Source: CAIPBY01 sp041671305 (GTDB lineage: Bacteria > Patescibacteriota > Patescibacteriia > 2-01-FULL-39-33). From it: a DNA stretch of 25,223 nt. Both the position numbers and the translations under genes were made by a program. Location of the stretch: NCBI GenBank assembly GCA_041671305.1, contig JBAZBX010000015.1, forward strand, positions 1-25,223, written 5' to 3'. The notes beneath the pieces were generated by a model that was not told the DNA's origin, searched no databases, and saw nothing but the letters and a program-made list of their open reading frames with translations. This document shows, in pieces, positions 7,865-15,929 of the stretch (position 1 is the stretch's first letter; each line of letters opens with the position of its first letter).

Positions 7865-7869
7865 GTGTA

Positions 7870-7998
7870 TTGTCATTCCGACCGAAGTCCGGTAATCCGG
7901 ACGAAGCGGAGGAATCGCTTTCAATTACAATTAATAATGCAATTTCTTTTGATCAAAAGGGATCCCTCGGCTCCGTTTCACTACGCTCGGGATGACAA
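7870..7998. repeat. MITE/REP-like inverted-repeat element between kinase and ahcY
   Basis: A 129-base intergenic block has imperfect terminal inverted repeats: TTGTCATTCCGA at the left end and CTCGGGATGACAA at the right. A small perfect hairpin lies inside (GTCCGG at 7887-7892 with CCGGAC at 7897-7902). GAGGAATC near the left end and GATCCCTCG near the right are also partly inverted. Elements beginning TGTCATTCCGA and ending in its complement are dispersed, non-coding repeats in many bacterial genomes. No transposase is nearby. It could also form a stem at the 3' end of the upstream transcript. No S-adenosylhomocysteine riboswitch was recognised in this gap. Confidence 0.7.
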
Positions 7999-8033
7999 CA
8001 AAATAAAATTTCAAATTTAAATATATATTATCT

Positions 8034-9359
8034 ATGGAAAATGATTACAAAGTAGCCGATATTAATTTGGCAGATTGGGGGAGGAAAGAAATTATTTTGG
8101 CAGAGAAAGAAATGCCGGGACTAATGTCTCTTCGTAAAAAGTATGAGGGACAGAAACCGCTCTCTGGTGCGAAGATTGCTGGTTGCTTGCATATGACCAT
8201 TCAGACTGCCGTGCTCATGGAAACTTTGATTGAACTGGGCGCAGAAATTAGATGGAGCAGTTGCAATATATTCTCTACTCAAGATCATGCCGCTTCCGCG
8301 GTAGCTGCCAAGGGCATTCCCGTGTTTGCCTGGAAAGGTGAGAGCGAAGAAGAATATTGGTGGTGTGTAGAACAGACTTTGAAATTTTCTGACGGCAAAG
8401 GACCGAATTTATTGCTGGATGATGGAGGTGACTTGACCATTGTGATTCACGAAAAGCATCCTGAATTGCTCGCAGAAATAAAAGGCGTGTCTGAGGAAAC
8501 AACTACGGGCGTGCACAGATTATATCAGATGATGGAAAAAGGTGATTTGGGAATGATAGCAATAAACGTCAATGATTCTGTAACCAAGTCTAAATTTGAT
8601 AATAAGTATGGTTGCCGGGAGAGTTTGGCTGACGGCATCAAGCGCGCGACTGATATCATGATTGCCGGAAAAATTGTAGTCATTGCCGGATATGGTGATG
8701 TCGGAAAAGGTTGCACTCAGAGTATGAGAGGATTCGGCGCTAGAGTTTTGGTGACCGAAGTTGATCCTATCAACGCTTTGCAGGCTGCCATGGAAGGATA
8801 CGAAGTGGTGACTATGGAAACCGCTTCAGCGATGGGTGATATCTTTGTCACTGCAACCGGATGTTGTAATGTAATTACCGGCGACCACATGAACAAAATG
8901 AAAGACGGAGCCATAGTTTGCAACATTGGTCATTTTGATAGTGAAATTGATGTAACTTGGCTCACTTCACAATCGGAAATTAAAGAAGAAAATATCCAGC
9001 CTCAAGTTGATAAATTTGTTTGGCCCGCCTCTAGCGATTCGGGTAAACCTGATGGAAAGTGCATCATCTTGCTTTCACGCGGACGACTAGTTAATTTGGG
9101 AAATGCTCATGGTCATCCAAGTTTTGTGATGAGTTCTTCATTTACCAATCAAGTGTTGGCTCAGCTTACTCTCTGGTTGGAAAATGATAAATACGAAAAG
9201 GGAAAAGTTTATACTTTGCCCAAGACTCTGGACGAAGAAGTGGCCAGACTCCATCTTGGTAAATTAGGGGCGACTTTGACCAAGCTGACCCCGGAGCAAT
9301 CACAGTATCTTGGCGTACCAGTTGAAGGGCCATACAAGCCGGATCATTACAGATATTAA
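8034..9359 (+). CDS. ahcY: Adenosylhomocysteinase (S-adenosyl-L-homocysteine hydrolase)
   Basis: 441 residues, full length for the family. It converts S-adenosylhomocysteine to homocysteine and adenosine with bound NAD, in the cytoplasm, relieving product inhibition of methyltransferases. Visible signatures are HMTIQTAVLMETL, SCNIFSTQDHAA, DDGGDLT, the catalytic NDSVTKSKFDNKYG, the Rossmann motif AGYGDVGKGC (Gly219-Gly226), NIGHFDSEID, and the C-terminal GPYKPDHYRY that completes the neighbouring subunit's NAD site. ATG 8034 gives a normal N-terminus. The gene follows a probable adenosine kinase gene and ends at a strong bidirectional terminator. Methionine-cycle partners such as MetK are not in the window. 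Confidence 0.97.
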   Translation: MENDYKVADINLADWGRKEIILAEKEMPGLMSLRKKYEGQKPLSGAKIAGCLHMTIQTAVLMETLIELGAEIRWSSCNIFSTQDHAASAVAAKGIPVFAWKGESEEEYWWCVEQTLKFSDGKGPNLLLDDGGDLTIVIHEKHPELLAEIKGVSEETTTGVHRLYQMMEKGDLGMIAINVNDSVTKSKFDNKYGCRESLADGIKRATDIMIAGKIVVIAGYGDVGKGCTQSMRGFGARVLVTEVDPINALQAAMEGYEVVTMETASAMGDIFVTATGCCNVITGDHMNKMKDGAIVCNIGHFDSEIDVTWLTSQSEIKEENIQPQVDKFVWPASSDSGKPDGKCIILLSRGRLVNLGNAHGHPSFVMSSSFTNQVLAQLTLWLENDKYEKGKVYTLPKTLDEEVARLHLGKLGATLTKLTPEQSQYLGVPVEGPYKPDHYRY

Positions 9360-9382
9360 TTAGAAAATATTTTTTCAATAAA

Positions 9383-9420
9383 AATAAAATAGCAGTCCTT
9401 CAGCGGGCTGCTATTTTATT
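9383..9420. terminator. Bidirectional rho-independent terminator
   Basis: A perfect 13-base stem (AATAAAATAGCAG with CTGCTATTTTATT), extendable inwards by TCC/GGG, has A/T-rich flanks on both sides. It lies between the convergent ahcY (+) and giant-protein (-) genes and can end both transcripts. Confidence 0.88.
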
Positions 9421-9427
9421 TAGTTGA

Positions 9428-12400
9428 TTATTGTAAGTCTGGAATAATTCCTCCTCTGTTTTTGAGAAAATCTACAGCTTTATCCAGTTCATTGAGGGCA
9501 AAATGTTTGCCGCCTAAACCTGTGTGCAGGAATCCTCCCACCGTAATGCCGTTTTGAGGATTGTCAAAATCTATGATTAATTTTTCCTTGCCGTTTACCA
9601 AGCCGTCAAAACTCAAAGTATGAGAATTATCCCATTTGAGACTGCTGACAAAAGGAAAATTGGGTATGGTATCTTTGCCGAGAAGAGAAGCCACGGTTTC
9701 CGGATTGCTCGGGTTGTTCATGGCTTCGGCTATGGCCATTTTATGCTCTAAATCCCAGGGCAGGTCGTGAGTTCTGGAGAGGATGCCGTCTAATTTCATT
9801 TGATCAATAATTTGTCCATGGTAATTATTGAATATTTTCATTTGATCCAGTGAGATATTACCGTCGTTACCAGTAAATAATTCTCCGTGGCCTTTGTAGT
9901 AGCTTACAAATTCTGCAAACGAACTTCCGGGAATGGAGCCTTCCAAGGGAGAGAATCCAGTGATGCCCGCTTCCTTGCCAGCCTGTATCAGGGTGATTAC
10001 CTGATTATCCGGCATGGAATCGCCGAATAATTTGGTGAAAGAGTTTTGTATTTGGTGTTCCAGTCTTATCTCGTTGATGCGCAAAGACTCTTCTATATTT
10101 TGCAGATCATGAACCGCATCGCGATTTACCATTCGGCCTTCAAAATAGGTAAAGATGTGATCAGTCTTTCCGTCGCCATTGGTATCCACTTCAAACAAGG
10201 AAAACCCGTTGCCAAATTTCTGGTTCAAAGCTTCCAAATATGAATCTTGTTTTACCGGAGTCAAAGTATAATGTTCCAAAGGCACACCGCTGGATTTTTC
10301 CAAGTTGGTAATTTCTTGCGGAGTTAGAGACTTGGCAGTTTTGTCTGCAATTTCTGCTGGCGCATTGGCATGGTCAGCCGTCGGCTCGGTAGTGTGAGCA
10401 GTTTCCGTGTGAGCTGATTCAGATCCAGCACTATGTTCTGGGGTCTGTTCACTGGCATGGCCCGCTTCTGCTTTGCCGTAGTGATATTCGTATTTTTCGG
10501 TCTCGGTCTCAAACGGAGATTTGGGTGTGTGCAATTCCACCGGCTTGCCATCAAAATATTCCCTGACATTTACGTTTCCCTTGCCGTCAGTTTCTATGAC
10601 ATAAGCGGATTTGCCGATGCCGGATGTGCCCACGCGGACTTCTTGGCCATTTGCGCCGACATAGCCCTTGTCCATAGCAATTTGATGCGCTTTTACTCCG
10701 GCCCAATGATTGATGGTGCCATCTTTGGCCTGATCATATCCAAGCTGTTTGGCGAGTTTGGGATCTTTGAGCTGTCTGATCAGAGAGCGTTCTATGCCGT
10801 CGCCCTTTTTGATAGTAGCTAATTCTATCTGGTGCTTGAGTTCTGGAGTCGTTTCCGGAGCCTTGGCTTCTGAAGCCACGGCTTGGCTTGGAGCATTTTT
10901 ATCTGGAGTAGCGGATGTTTCGGCAGCGCCTTGCTTTCCGGTATCCGGAGTGCCATGCTCTGCTCCTGGGACTTTTGCATTAGCGGGATGAGCCGCATCT
11001 GCTAATTCTTGGCCTTTGCCTGTCACGGCCGGGCTGGCTTTTATCTCAGCCAAAGTTTCTGGGGGTATGCCTTCTGGCTCCACAGGAGCTGATCCATTAT
11101 CTAATTTTCCTTGCAATTCTGGAGGAAGTTCAATTTTCTCTCCACCCGTACCCTTGGGAGTTGGGGCGAGGAATTCGGTATTTTCGCCACTCGGTTGTTG
11201 AGCTGCGTCAGGAGTTTTGTTTTGTAATGCCGGAGTATTTTCTCCTGATGGAGACTTACCGTCCCCATCCAAAGCCGTTTTGGCGTCAGCGTGCACTTCT
11301 CCGGTATTGGTTTCTGCGACATGATCGCTTCCATCAATGTGTGAGCCGGTACCGCCCTCAGCGTGAGCAGACAGAGAACCAAGAAGTTCCGGAATTATAA
11401 ATGATCCGGCAAAGAATATTCCGGCAGTAGCCATTTTTATGGCCAATCTTTTTTTCTGGACGGATAGTTTCTTCTTGGGATGAGCGGAATCATTTCTTTT
11501 TTCTTGCAAAATTCTAAATATCTCCTCAGAAGAATTTATTGCATCCAGTTCTTGCTGATGTTGATTCTGTTCTTGCTTTTCTTTAACCAACGCCTTGCTG
11601 GCAAAATCTCCTACGCGCCAACCGGCTATAGCCATCAAAGCATTTCTGACTCCGGGAGCTTGTCGACCCAGAAGACCGATAGCGCTAAACATGGTGGTAA
11701 CCACGGTTTTCTCGGCAGTGCTTTTTCCTCCGGCCAGAATGGTATTATCAATGGCTTTGCCTATTCTACTATTGCCGACACAATTAATAGTTCTATCTAT
11801 TAAGTCACCTCCCATCATTTTCCTATTGTGCCTATGAATTTCTTCCAAAGCATCTAGAGACTTGCATAGTGAATCTAGCTCTTGTTCAGACGTATTTTCT
11901 CCCCTTAGTGCATTTTTTAAAACTCCTGTTAAAAATATATTTTCTCCTTGTTTATTTCGAGGTAATGTCAGTTCATTTAATTTTTTATTTTGCGCCTTGA
12001 TTAATTCTGCGATAAAACTCTCACGCAAATTATTTTTACCCACCTCATCATCTTTCAAAGCGATTCTCACTTCTTTCTCTTTGGCATTGATTTTTCTTTT
12101 GTCCGCTAGGTCGGTGATGGCTCTATCCAACACTCTTACCCCGGCTATGGCAGCTCCTCCAGTCAGTCCAAATCCGGCAAAAGCGGATACAGTTCCAGCT
12201 CCGCCATAGGCCAGTATTCTCACGGCAGAACTCGTGGCCACAGACTTCCAACTTTTGCCTTTGTGCGCTTCGGCGACAGCCATGTTTCTTATTTCTTGAC
12301 TGACTGAATCTATGATGTTGCGTACATCTTTTACATCAAGTCCGGTCGCTTTACAGATGCTATCAATCATTTTTTGCTTGTCTTCTGTTTCATTATTGGA

Positions 12401-14533
12401 AACGGTTGCTATGACCAGATATTCTATCTCCGCGCCTAGATCATGTTCTATTTTGTTCTCATTATTTAAATATTGTAATTGTGCTTCTGCTTTGGCATTA
12501 GCGTTTTCAAAAGTAAGACCCTCGCCTTCCATCAGACTATTGGTAAGCTTGGCTTCGTTGATAATATGTTGGAATGATTTATTGGTTGTGATGTGTGGTA
12601 ATTTTTGAGATTCTACCGCTCTCGTTTCATAGCCTATTTTATCTCCCGTTTCTAGCGGAATACCTGAATCATATTCCTCAGCATCTAAAAATTCAGAGCC
12701 GTCTTCTGCCGCTGCAGCCGCCGCTGCTGCTATCAAACTATCTATCATATCTTGACTGATTTTTTCACCCTCGCCTTTCGCAGGAGCATCTTCATGATTT
12801 TCTTCTCCTACGGCTTCAAGAAGTGCATTTAATTCTTCCTGGGTAAGCATGCCATGGCCAGTATTGCCTGCTGGAGTATTTGCAGATTTTTCAAATTCAT
12901 CTATCACATCTTTAAATGTTGCACTGACTCGTTCTATATTATTGTACCAAGCTACTTCCCCATCGGATAACTCTTTTATCCTGTCTTTTAGGCCAACTAG
13001 GTCGCTTTTTTCAAGGGCATAAATTGCAGCGTTTTTTACATTTTCTAATATTGGAGAGCCATTTTGTATTGTCGGTTTAATTTCCTCTAATTCTGTTACA
13101 AATTCTTGTGCTCTAGAATTTGATTTATCCTCGCGTGCTACTGTTTGGACTTGCTTTAGCCCATTCCATACTTTTTGGAGAGCTTCAAGATTTTCTGTTA
13201 ATGAATCTAGTTCTGTTTTTAATCTTTTTAATTCTGCTTTCTCGGCCTCAACATCTTCCTTGGCAGAAGCATCTCGCTCTGCTTGGTTAATAAGAGTAGA
13301 ACTATTGCCAGCTTTATCTGCTGTAGTATCCGGCGTAGACTCCCCAGGGTTTGTGGTAAGATTTGTCACTTTTACAGGAGGAGTTGAAACGCTAGGATCA
13401 GGTTCAGTATTTTCTGGGGTGGGTCTGATTCGATTTGCATTATTATTATCTGTTGTTTTAATTATATTGTCTTCTAATTTCACAGTTTTTTCGTAGAGGT
13501 CAGCTATATCCTTTTTTATTTGTTCAAAAGCTGCATCATCAGCGTAATTAATAATGCCTGCTATATTTTTTATATCCTCTTTTATGCTTAGTACCTCCTG
13601 AGGATATTCACCATATGCCGTCTGCAATAATTCAGCATCAGTAAATTCAGCATCAGTAAATACATATTTAAGAAGATAAGCTACATTGCTAGTTATCACC
13701 TCTTCCAGTACTGTAATAAGTTCAAGAACATCATTTAGTTCTTTATTTAATTTTATTTTTTTAGACTCTGTTAGAGGATTTTCCGGAGTTTTTTGTGTAG
13801 TTAACGCATCGTGACCAGGTTCAGTATCTTTTGGCGCAGGGCTGGTTAGTTTTTCGTTCTCTTTAATTGTTCTATCCACAAATATTTTTAATGTTTCGAT
13901 TCTATCTTTAATGGTATCTATATCTGATTTAATTCGTTCTAGATCTGAGACAGTATCATCATTCAGACTATCTATTGTGTCTAGTACATCTTCTTTTATT
14001 CTTTGTGCTTCTTTATCATATTCGGTATACGTCGTTGATGGCAATCCATCAAGTGACTTACAGGCAATATTGCCAAGTGCATTTTTATTGCTAAGCATTT
14101 TACCTTCTATTTCTGCGATGGACTCAAAAAAAGAATTTAGTTGTTCATTTAATTCTCTTTTCCCTGCTTCATATCTTTTTTGTGCTTCTGTCTCAGCAAG
14201 TGTAGTCGCTATCGCCTCTGGAGAAAGTAAAACATTTTCTAGATTTTCTGGCGCAGGGGCTTTATCTGTTTCGGCAGGAAGGGTCGGAGCACCGTGATCA
14301 AGTTCAGTATTTTTCGGAGTGAGATCAATAACAGGGGTAGTAGCTTCTTCCGTTAGGGGAGTATCTGTTGTTGTGGTTTCGGCGAGACTGAGATTCTGCG
14401 ATTTTTCAATGGCAACTTTTTTCTCCGTGGCTCTCGGCACTTTTTGTATAGGTTTTTTTGAAGCCCTTAATCCTTTCGGTTTTTTTCCACCTAGCCCCCA
14501 TTCTCCAGATACATTTTCTTTATGTTTTCCCAT
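9428..14533 (-). CDS. Giant (1701 aa) repeat-containing membrane-anchored protein, unknown
   Basis: Order from the N-terminus. Residues 1-70 are basic and Thr-rich. Three units of about 140-160 residues follow, each a linker (PKNTELDHGAP near 72, PKDTEPGHDAL near 230, PENTEPDPSVS near 370) plus a charged helical, coiled-coil-like stretch. Residues 562-601 hold two short motifs, MLTQEELNALL and ISQDMIDSLI, then eight alanines. Gly/Ala-rich hydrophobic stretches lie near 765-800 and 930-975. A hydrophobic segment from about 1032 ends SLSAHAEGG, like an internal anchor or signal sequence. A Pro/Ala/Thr-rich linker covers about 1060-1240. A LysM-reminiscent IKKGDGIERSLIRQL starts near 1243. DTNGDGKTD near 1449 and TGNDGNISLD near 1552 resemble calcium loops. 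The likely topology is a cytoplasmic N-terminus and external C-terminal 650 residues. It has no SD and lies 29 bases after the gene at 14563-14880. No family is known to me. Confidence 0.85.
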   Translation of the reverse strand: MGKHKENVSGEWGLGGKKPKGLRASKKPIQKVPRATEKKVAIEKSQNLSLAETTTTDTPLTEEATTPVIDLTPKNTELDHGAPTLPAETDKAPAPENLENVLLSPEAIATTLAETEAQKRYEAGKRELNEQLNSFFESIAEIEGKMLSNKNALGNIACKSLDGLPSTTYTEYDKEAQRIKEDVLDTIDSLNDDTVSDLERIKSDIDTIKDRIETLKIFVDRTIKENEKLTSPAPKDTEPGHDALTTQKTPENPLTESKKIKLNKELNDVLELITVLEEVITSNVAYLLKYVFTDAEFTDAELLQTAYGEYPQEVLSIKEDIKNIAGIINYADDAAFEQIKKDIADLYEKTVKLEDNIIKTTDNNNANRIRPTPENTEPDPSVSTPPVKVTNLTTNPGESTPDTTADKAGNSSTLINQAERDASAKEDVEAEKAELKRLKTELDSLTENLEALQKVWNGLKQVQTVAREDKSNSRAQEFVTELEEIKPTIQNGSPILENVKNAAIYALEKSDLVGLKDRIKELSDGEVAWYNNIERVSATFKDVIDEFEKSANTPAGNTGHGMLTQEELNALLEAVGEENHEDAPAKGEGEKISQDMIDSLIAAAAAAAAEDGSEFLDAEEYDSGIPLETGDKIGYETRAVESQKLPHITTNKSFQHIINEAKLTNSLMEGEGLTFENANAKAEAQLQYLNNENKIEHDLGAEIEYLVIATVSNNETEDKQKMIDSICKATGLDVKDVRNIIDSVSQEIRNMAVAEAHKGKSWKSVATSSAVRILAYGGAGTVSAFAGFGLTGGAAIAGVRVLDRAITDLADKRKINAKEKEVRIALKDDEVGKNNLRESFIAELIKAQNKKLNELTLPRNKQGENIFLTGVLKNALRGENTSEQELDSLCKSLDALEEIHRHNRKMMGGDLIDRTINCVGNSRIGKAIDNTILAGGKSTAEKTVVTTMFSAIGLLGRQAPGVRNALMAIAGWRVGDFASKALVKEKQEQNQHQQELDAINSSEEIFRILQEKRNDSAHPKKKLSVQKKRLAIKMATAGIFFAGSFIIPELLGSLSAHAEGGTGSHIDGSDHVAETNTGEVHADAKTALDGDGKSPSGENTPALQNKTPDAAQQPSGENTEFLAPTPKGTGGEKIELPPELQGKLDNGSAPVEPEGIPPETLAEIKASPAVTGKGQELADAAHPANAKVPGAEHGTPDTGKQGAAETSATPDKNAPSQAVASEAKAPETTPELKHQIELATIKKGDGIERSLIRQLKDPKLAKQLGYDQAKDGTINHWAGVKAHQIAMDKGYVGANGQEVRVGTSGIGKSAYVIETDGKGNVNVREYFDGKPVELHTPKSPFETETEKYEYHYGKAEAGHASEQTPEHSAGSESAHTETAHTTEPTADHANAPAEIADKTAKSLTPQEITNLEKSSGVPLEHYTLTPVKQDSYLEALNQKFGNGFSLFEVDTNGDGKTDHIFTYFEGRMVNRDAVHDLQNIEESLRINEIRLEHQIQNSFTKLFGDSMPDNQVITLIQAGKEAGITGFSPLEGSIPGSSFAEFVSYYKGHGELFTGNDGNISLDQMKIFNNYHGQIIDQMKLDGILSRTHDLPWDLEHKMAIAEAMNNPSNPETVASLLGKDTIPNFPFVSSLKWDNSHTLSFDGLVNGKEKLIIDFDNPQNGITVGGFLHTGLGGKHFALNELDKAVDFLKNRGGIIPDLQ
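13631..13660. repeat. Exact 15-bp tandem duplication inside the giant gene
   Basis: TTCAGCATCAGTAAA occurs twice head to tail. It is in frame and duplicates five residues (FTDAE-FTDAE) in the second helical unit, with no effect on the frame. It looks like a recent slippage event. Confidence 0.9.
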
Positions 14534-14562
14534 ATAATTAATAATTATTTTTTTAATTTTAA

Positions 14563-14880
14563 TTATTTCTTAACCGCGCTCAAAAATTGCTGGGCGAATA
14601 AGACCATGCCGTCTTTGATTTTTTGTTCTAGTCCGGGGATTTTGTCAGCGAAGAATTTTTGCATTTGGGTTGCTCCGGGAAGAGGTTTTTGATCTATGAG
14701 CTTGGAAAATTCTTTGGCATCTTTTTCATCCAGGTTTTCCATAATAATCATGCCGATGCGTTGATTAAGTTCCATTTGGATTTTGTTTAAATATTCTTTC
14801 TTGTAATCCTCGGGCAGATTAGTCAGTCCGGCTTCTGTCATGAGGTTTTCTAGGAAAAGGATGGCTGGGTCTTGGGTCAT
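14563..14880 (-). CDS. Small DUF5663-like protein
   Basis: 105 residues, soluble and mostly helical, with an acidic N-terminal half and Leu/Ile periodicity: MTQDPAILFLENLMTEAG, then LPEDYKKEYLNKIQMELNQR. The pattern resembles the small DUF5663 proteins found beside large secreted or pilus-related proteins in Patescibacteria; this match is from memory. It is the first gene of the transcript that continues into the giant gene, so the two products may work together. No SD precedes the ATG. A -10 element (TATAAT on the minus strand, 14908-14913) lies about 30 bases upstream, giving a very short leader. Confidence 0.7.
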   Translation of the reverse strand: MTQDPAILFLENLMTEAGLTNLPEDYKKEYLNKIQMELNQRIGMIIMENLDEKDAKEFSKLIDQKPLPGATQMQKFFADKIPGLEQKIKDGMVLFAQQFLSAVKK

Positions 14881-14907
14881 ATTTTTGAGTTAATTTTACT
14901 TAAGTTT

Positions 14908-14913
14908 ATTATA
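14908..14913 (-). promoter_or_regulatory. -10 element for the DUF5663-like/giant gene pair
   Basis: On the minus strand this reads TATAAT, about 30 bases upstream of the ATG at 14880. No good -35 hexamer is seen at the usual distance in this AT-rich stretch. Confidence 0.4.
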
Positions 14914-14937
14914 TTAATTTTAGCATAATTTAAAATT

Positions 14938-14984
14938 AAAAAAAAGAAAAGACCGGGAAAGCTTACGCGATGTAAGTTTCCCGG
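14938..14984 (-). terminator. Rho-independent terminator of the high-GC cassette
   Basis: CCGGGAAA (14953-14960) pairs with TTTCCCGG (14977-14984). An inner CTTAC/GTAAG stem and a one-base bulge cap it. On the minus strand the stem is followed by a run of about 13 bases that is nearly all T. It lies just past the stop of the last cassette gene. Confidence 0.85.
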
Positions 14985-15005
14985 CCGTGTAGGTCGTGTG
15001 AAGGG

Positions 15006-15917
15006 TCAGGTGGAGGTAGGTTTTTCCTCCTCTTTATCTCCTTCCTCTTTTTTGTCCTTATCCTTGGATGAGGACGAGTCTGTTGAGTCCTCGCTTTTGG
15101 TGAAAGCGCGGGCATCAATCCAGACTCTGGCTCCATTCTCAAATTGTCCCTTTGGGTCCGGCAGGACAATGCGCCGGTAGACCAATCCGCCAATGGTGGT
15201 GTCGGCGCCACCGAGGGAAAGGACAGTCGCTCCAGCCTTGACGGTCTGGCCAGAGTCATTCAGCGTGTTGTTCTTGAGGACAAACACCGGTGATTCTTTG
15301 GTCGTTTTGACCAGAGCGGGTTGGGACGTGGTCCAATCGGCCACTCTGGCAACTTGCGTGGCCAGGTTGATCCGACCGTTCACGCCAATGCGGTTAAGCT
15401 CGGCGTTGGCTTCAGGGTATTTCGCCTGAAACAGAACCAAGCAGAACCCGATGGCCGCCATGCTGACGAAGTACTTCTGCATTTTCTTGCGCATCGTATC
15501 GTCACCTTTGATCAGGTTGTAGACGATGGCGATTGCCAAGATCGCGAAGAGCACTTCAAGTACGACATCTTGCGACAGGTTGCGCTTCGTTTCCAATGCG
15601 TAGCCAGCCAAGGGGGCGAGAGCGAGGATGGGCATACCAAAGAGGTAGCCCAGAACGATGCGCATGGCCATGAAGACCATGGCACCACCCAGAAATGGGA
15701 GGATACGCTTGATCAGGCGATTGGTCGCCCGCTCCTTCTCCAGATGCTCCAGCAGGAGATCAAGCGTCGCCCCGAAGACGATGATGGCGAAAACGAATTC
15801 GCCGTTGAGGCCGGGGATGACCAGGCGCACAAGTACGCCTAGTATGATCCCCATCAAGACGGCATAGCCGAACGACTTTGCCATCTCCCCGCCAGTGCGT
15901 GATTTTGTGTTTTCCAT
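15006..15917 (-). CDS. Multi-pass membrane protein with SH3-like domain and acidic/basic tail (cassette gene 3)
   Basis: 303 residues from ATG 15917. A TTG at 15923 would add two residues, but GGGAG at 15926-15930 suits 15917. Hydrophobic helices lie at about 15-33, 38-56, 68-85, 88-104, 115-132 and 145-160. They are followed by a soluble part with strands resembling a bacterial SH3-type fold (PVFVLKNNTLND, TVLSLGG, YRRIVLP, GARVWIDARAF). The tail is a charged Ser/Asp/Lys/Glu stretch ending EEEKPTST. The SD overlaps the stop codon of the preceding gene, indicating coupled translation. GC content is well above the flanking genes. No family is recognised; SH3 is a suggestion from pattern only. 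Confidence 0.75.
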   Translation of the reverse strand: MENTKSRTGGEMAKSFGYAVLMGIILGVLVRLVIPGLNGEFVFAIIVFGATLDLLLEHLEKERATNRLIKRILPFLGGAMVFMAMRIVLGYLFGMPILALAPLAGYALETKRNLSQDVVLEVLFAILAIAIVYNLIKGDDTMRKKMQKYFVSMAAIGFCLVLFQAKYPEANAELNRIGVNGRINLATQVARVADWTTSQPALVKTTKESPVFVLKNNTLNDSGQTVKAGATVLSLGGADTTIGGLVYRRIVLPDPKGQFENGARVWIDARAFTKSEDSTDSSSSKDKDKKEEGDKEEEKPTST

Positions 15918-15929
15918 ATCCAATTCTCC

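Noticed and set aside
7865..8033. Possible S-adenosylhomocysteine riboswitch upstream of ahcY
   Set aside because: The gap is filled by the inverted-repeat element and AT-rich sequence; no conserved riboswitch core was seen.
10046..12608. Several + strand frames within the giant gene
   Set aside because: Short antisense shadows without recognisable motifs or start signals.
15321..15842. Open frames on the + strand across 15000-17580, up to 177 codons
   Set aside because: They are antisense to the high-GC cassette, where stops are rare by composition. They show no domain pattern or SD, and the minus-strand genes have both.
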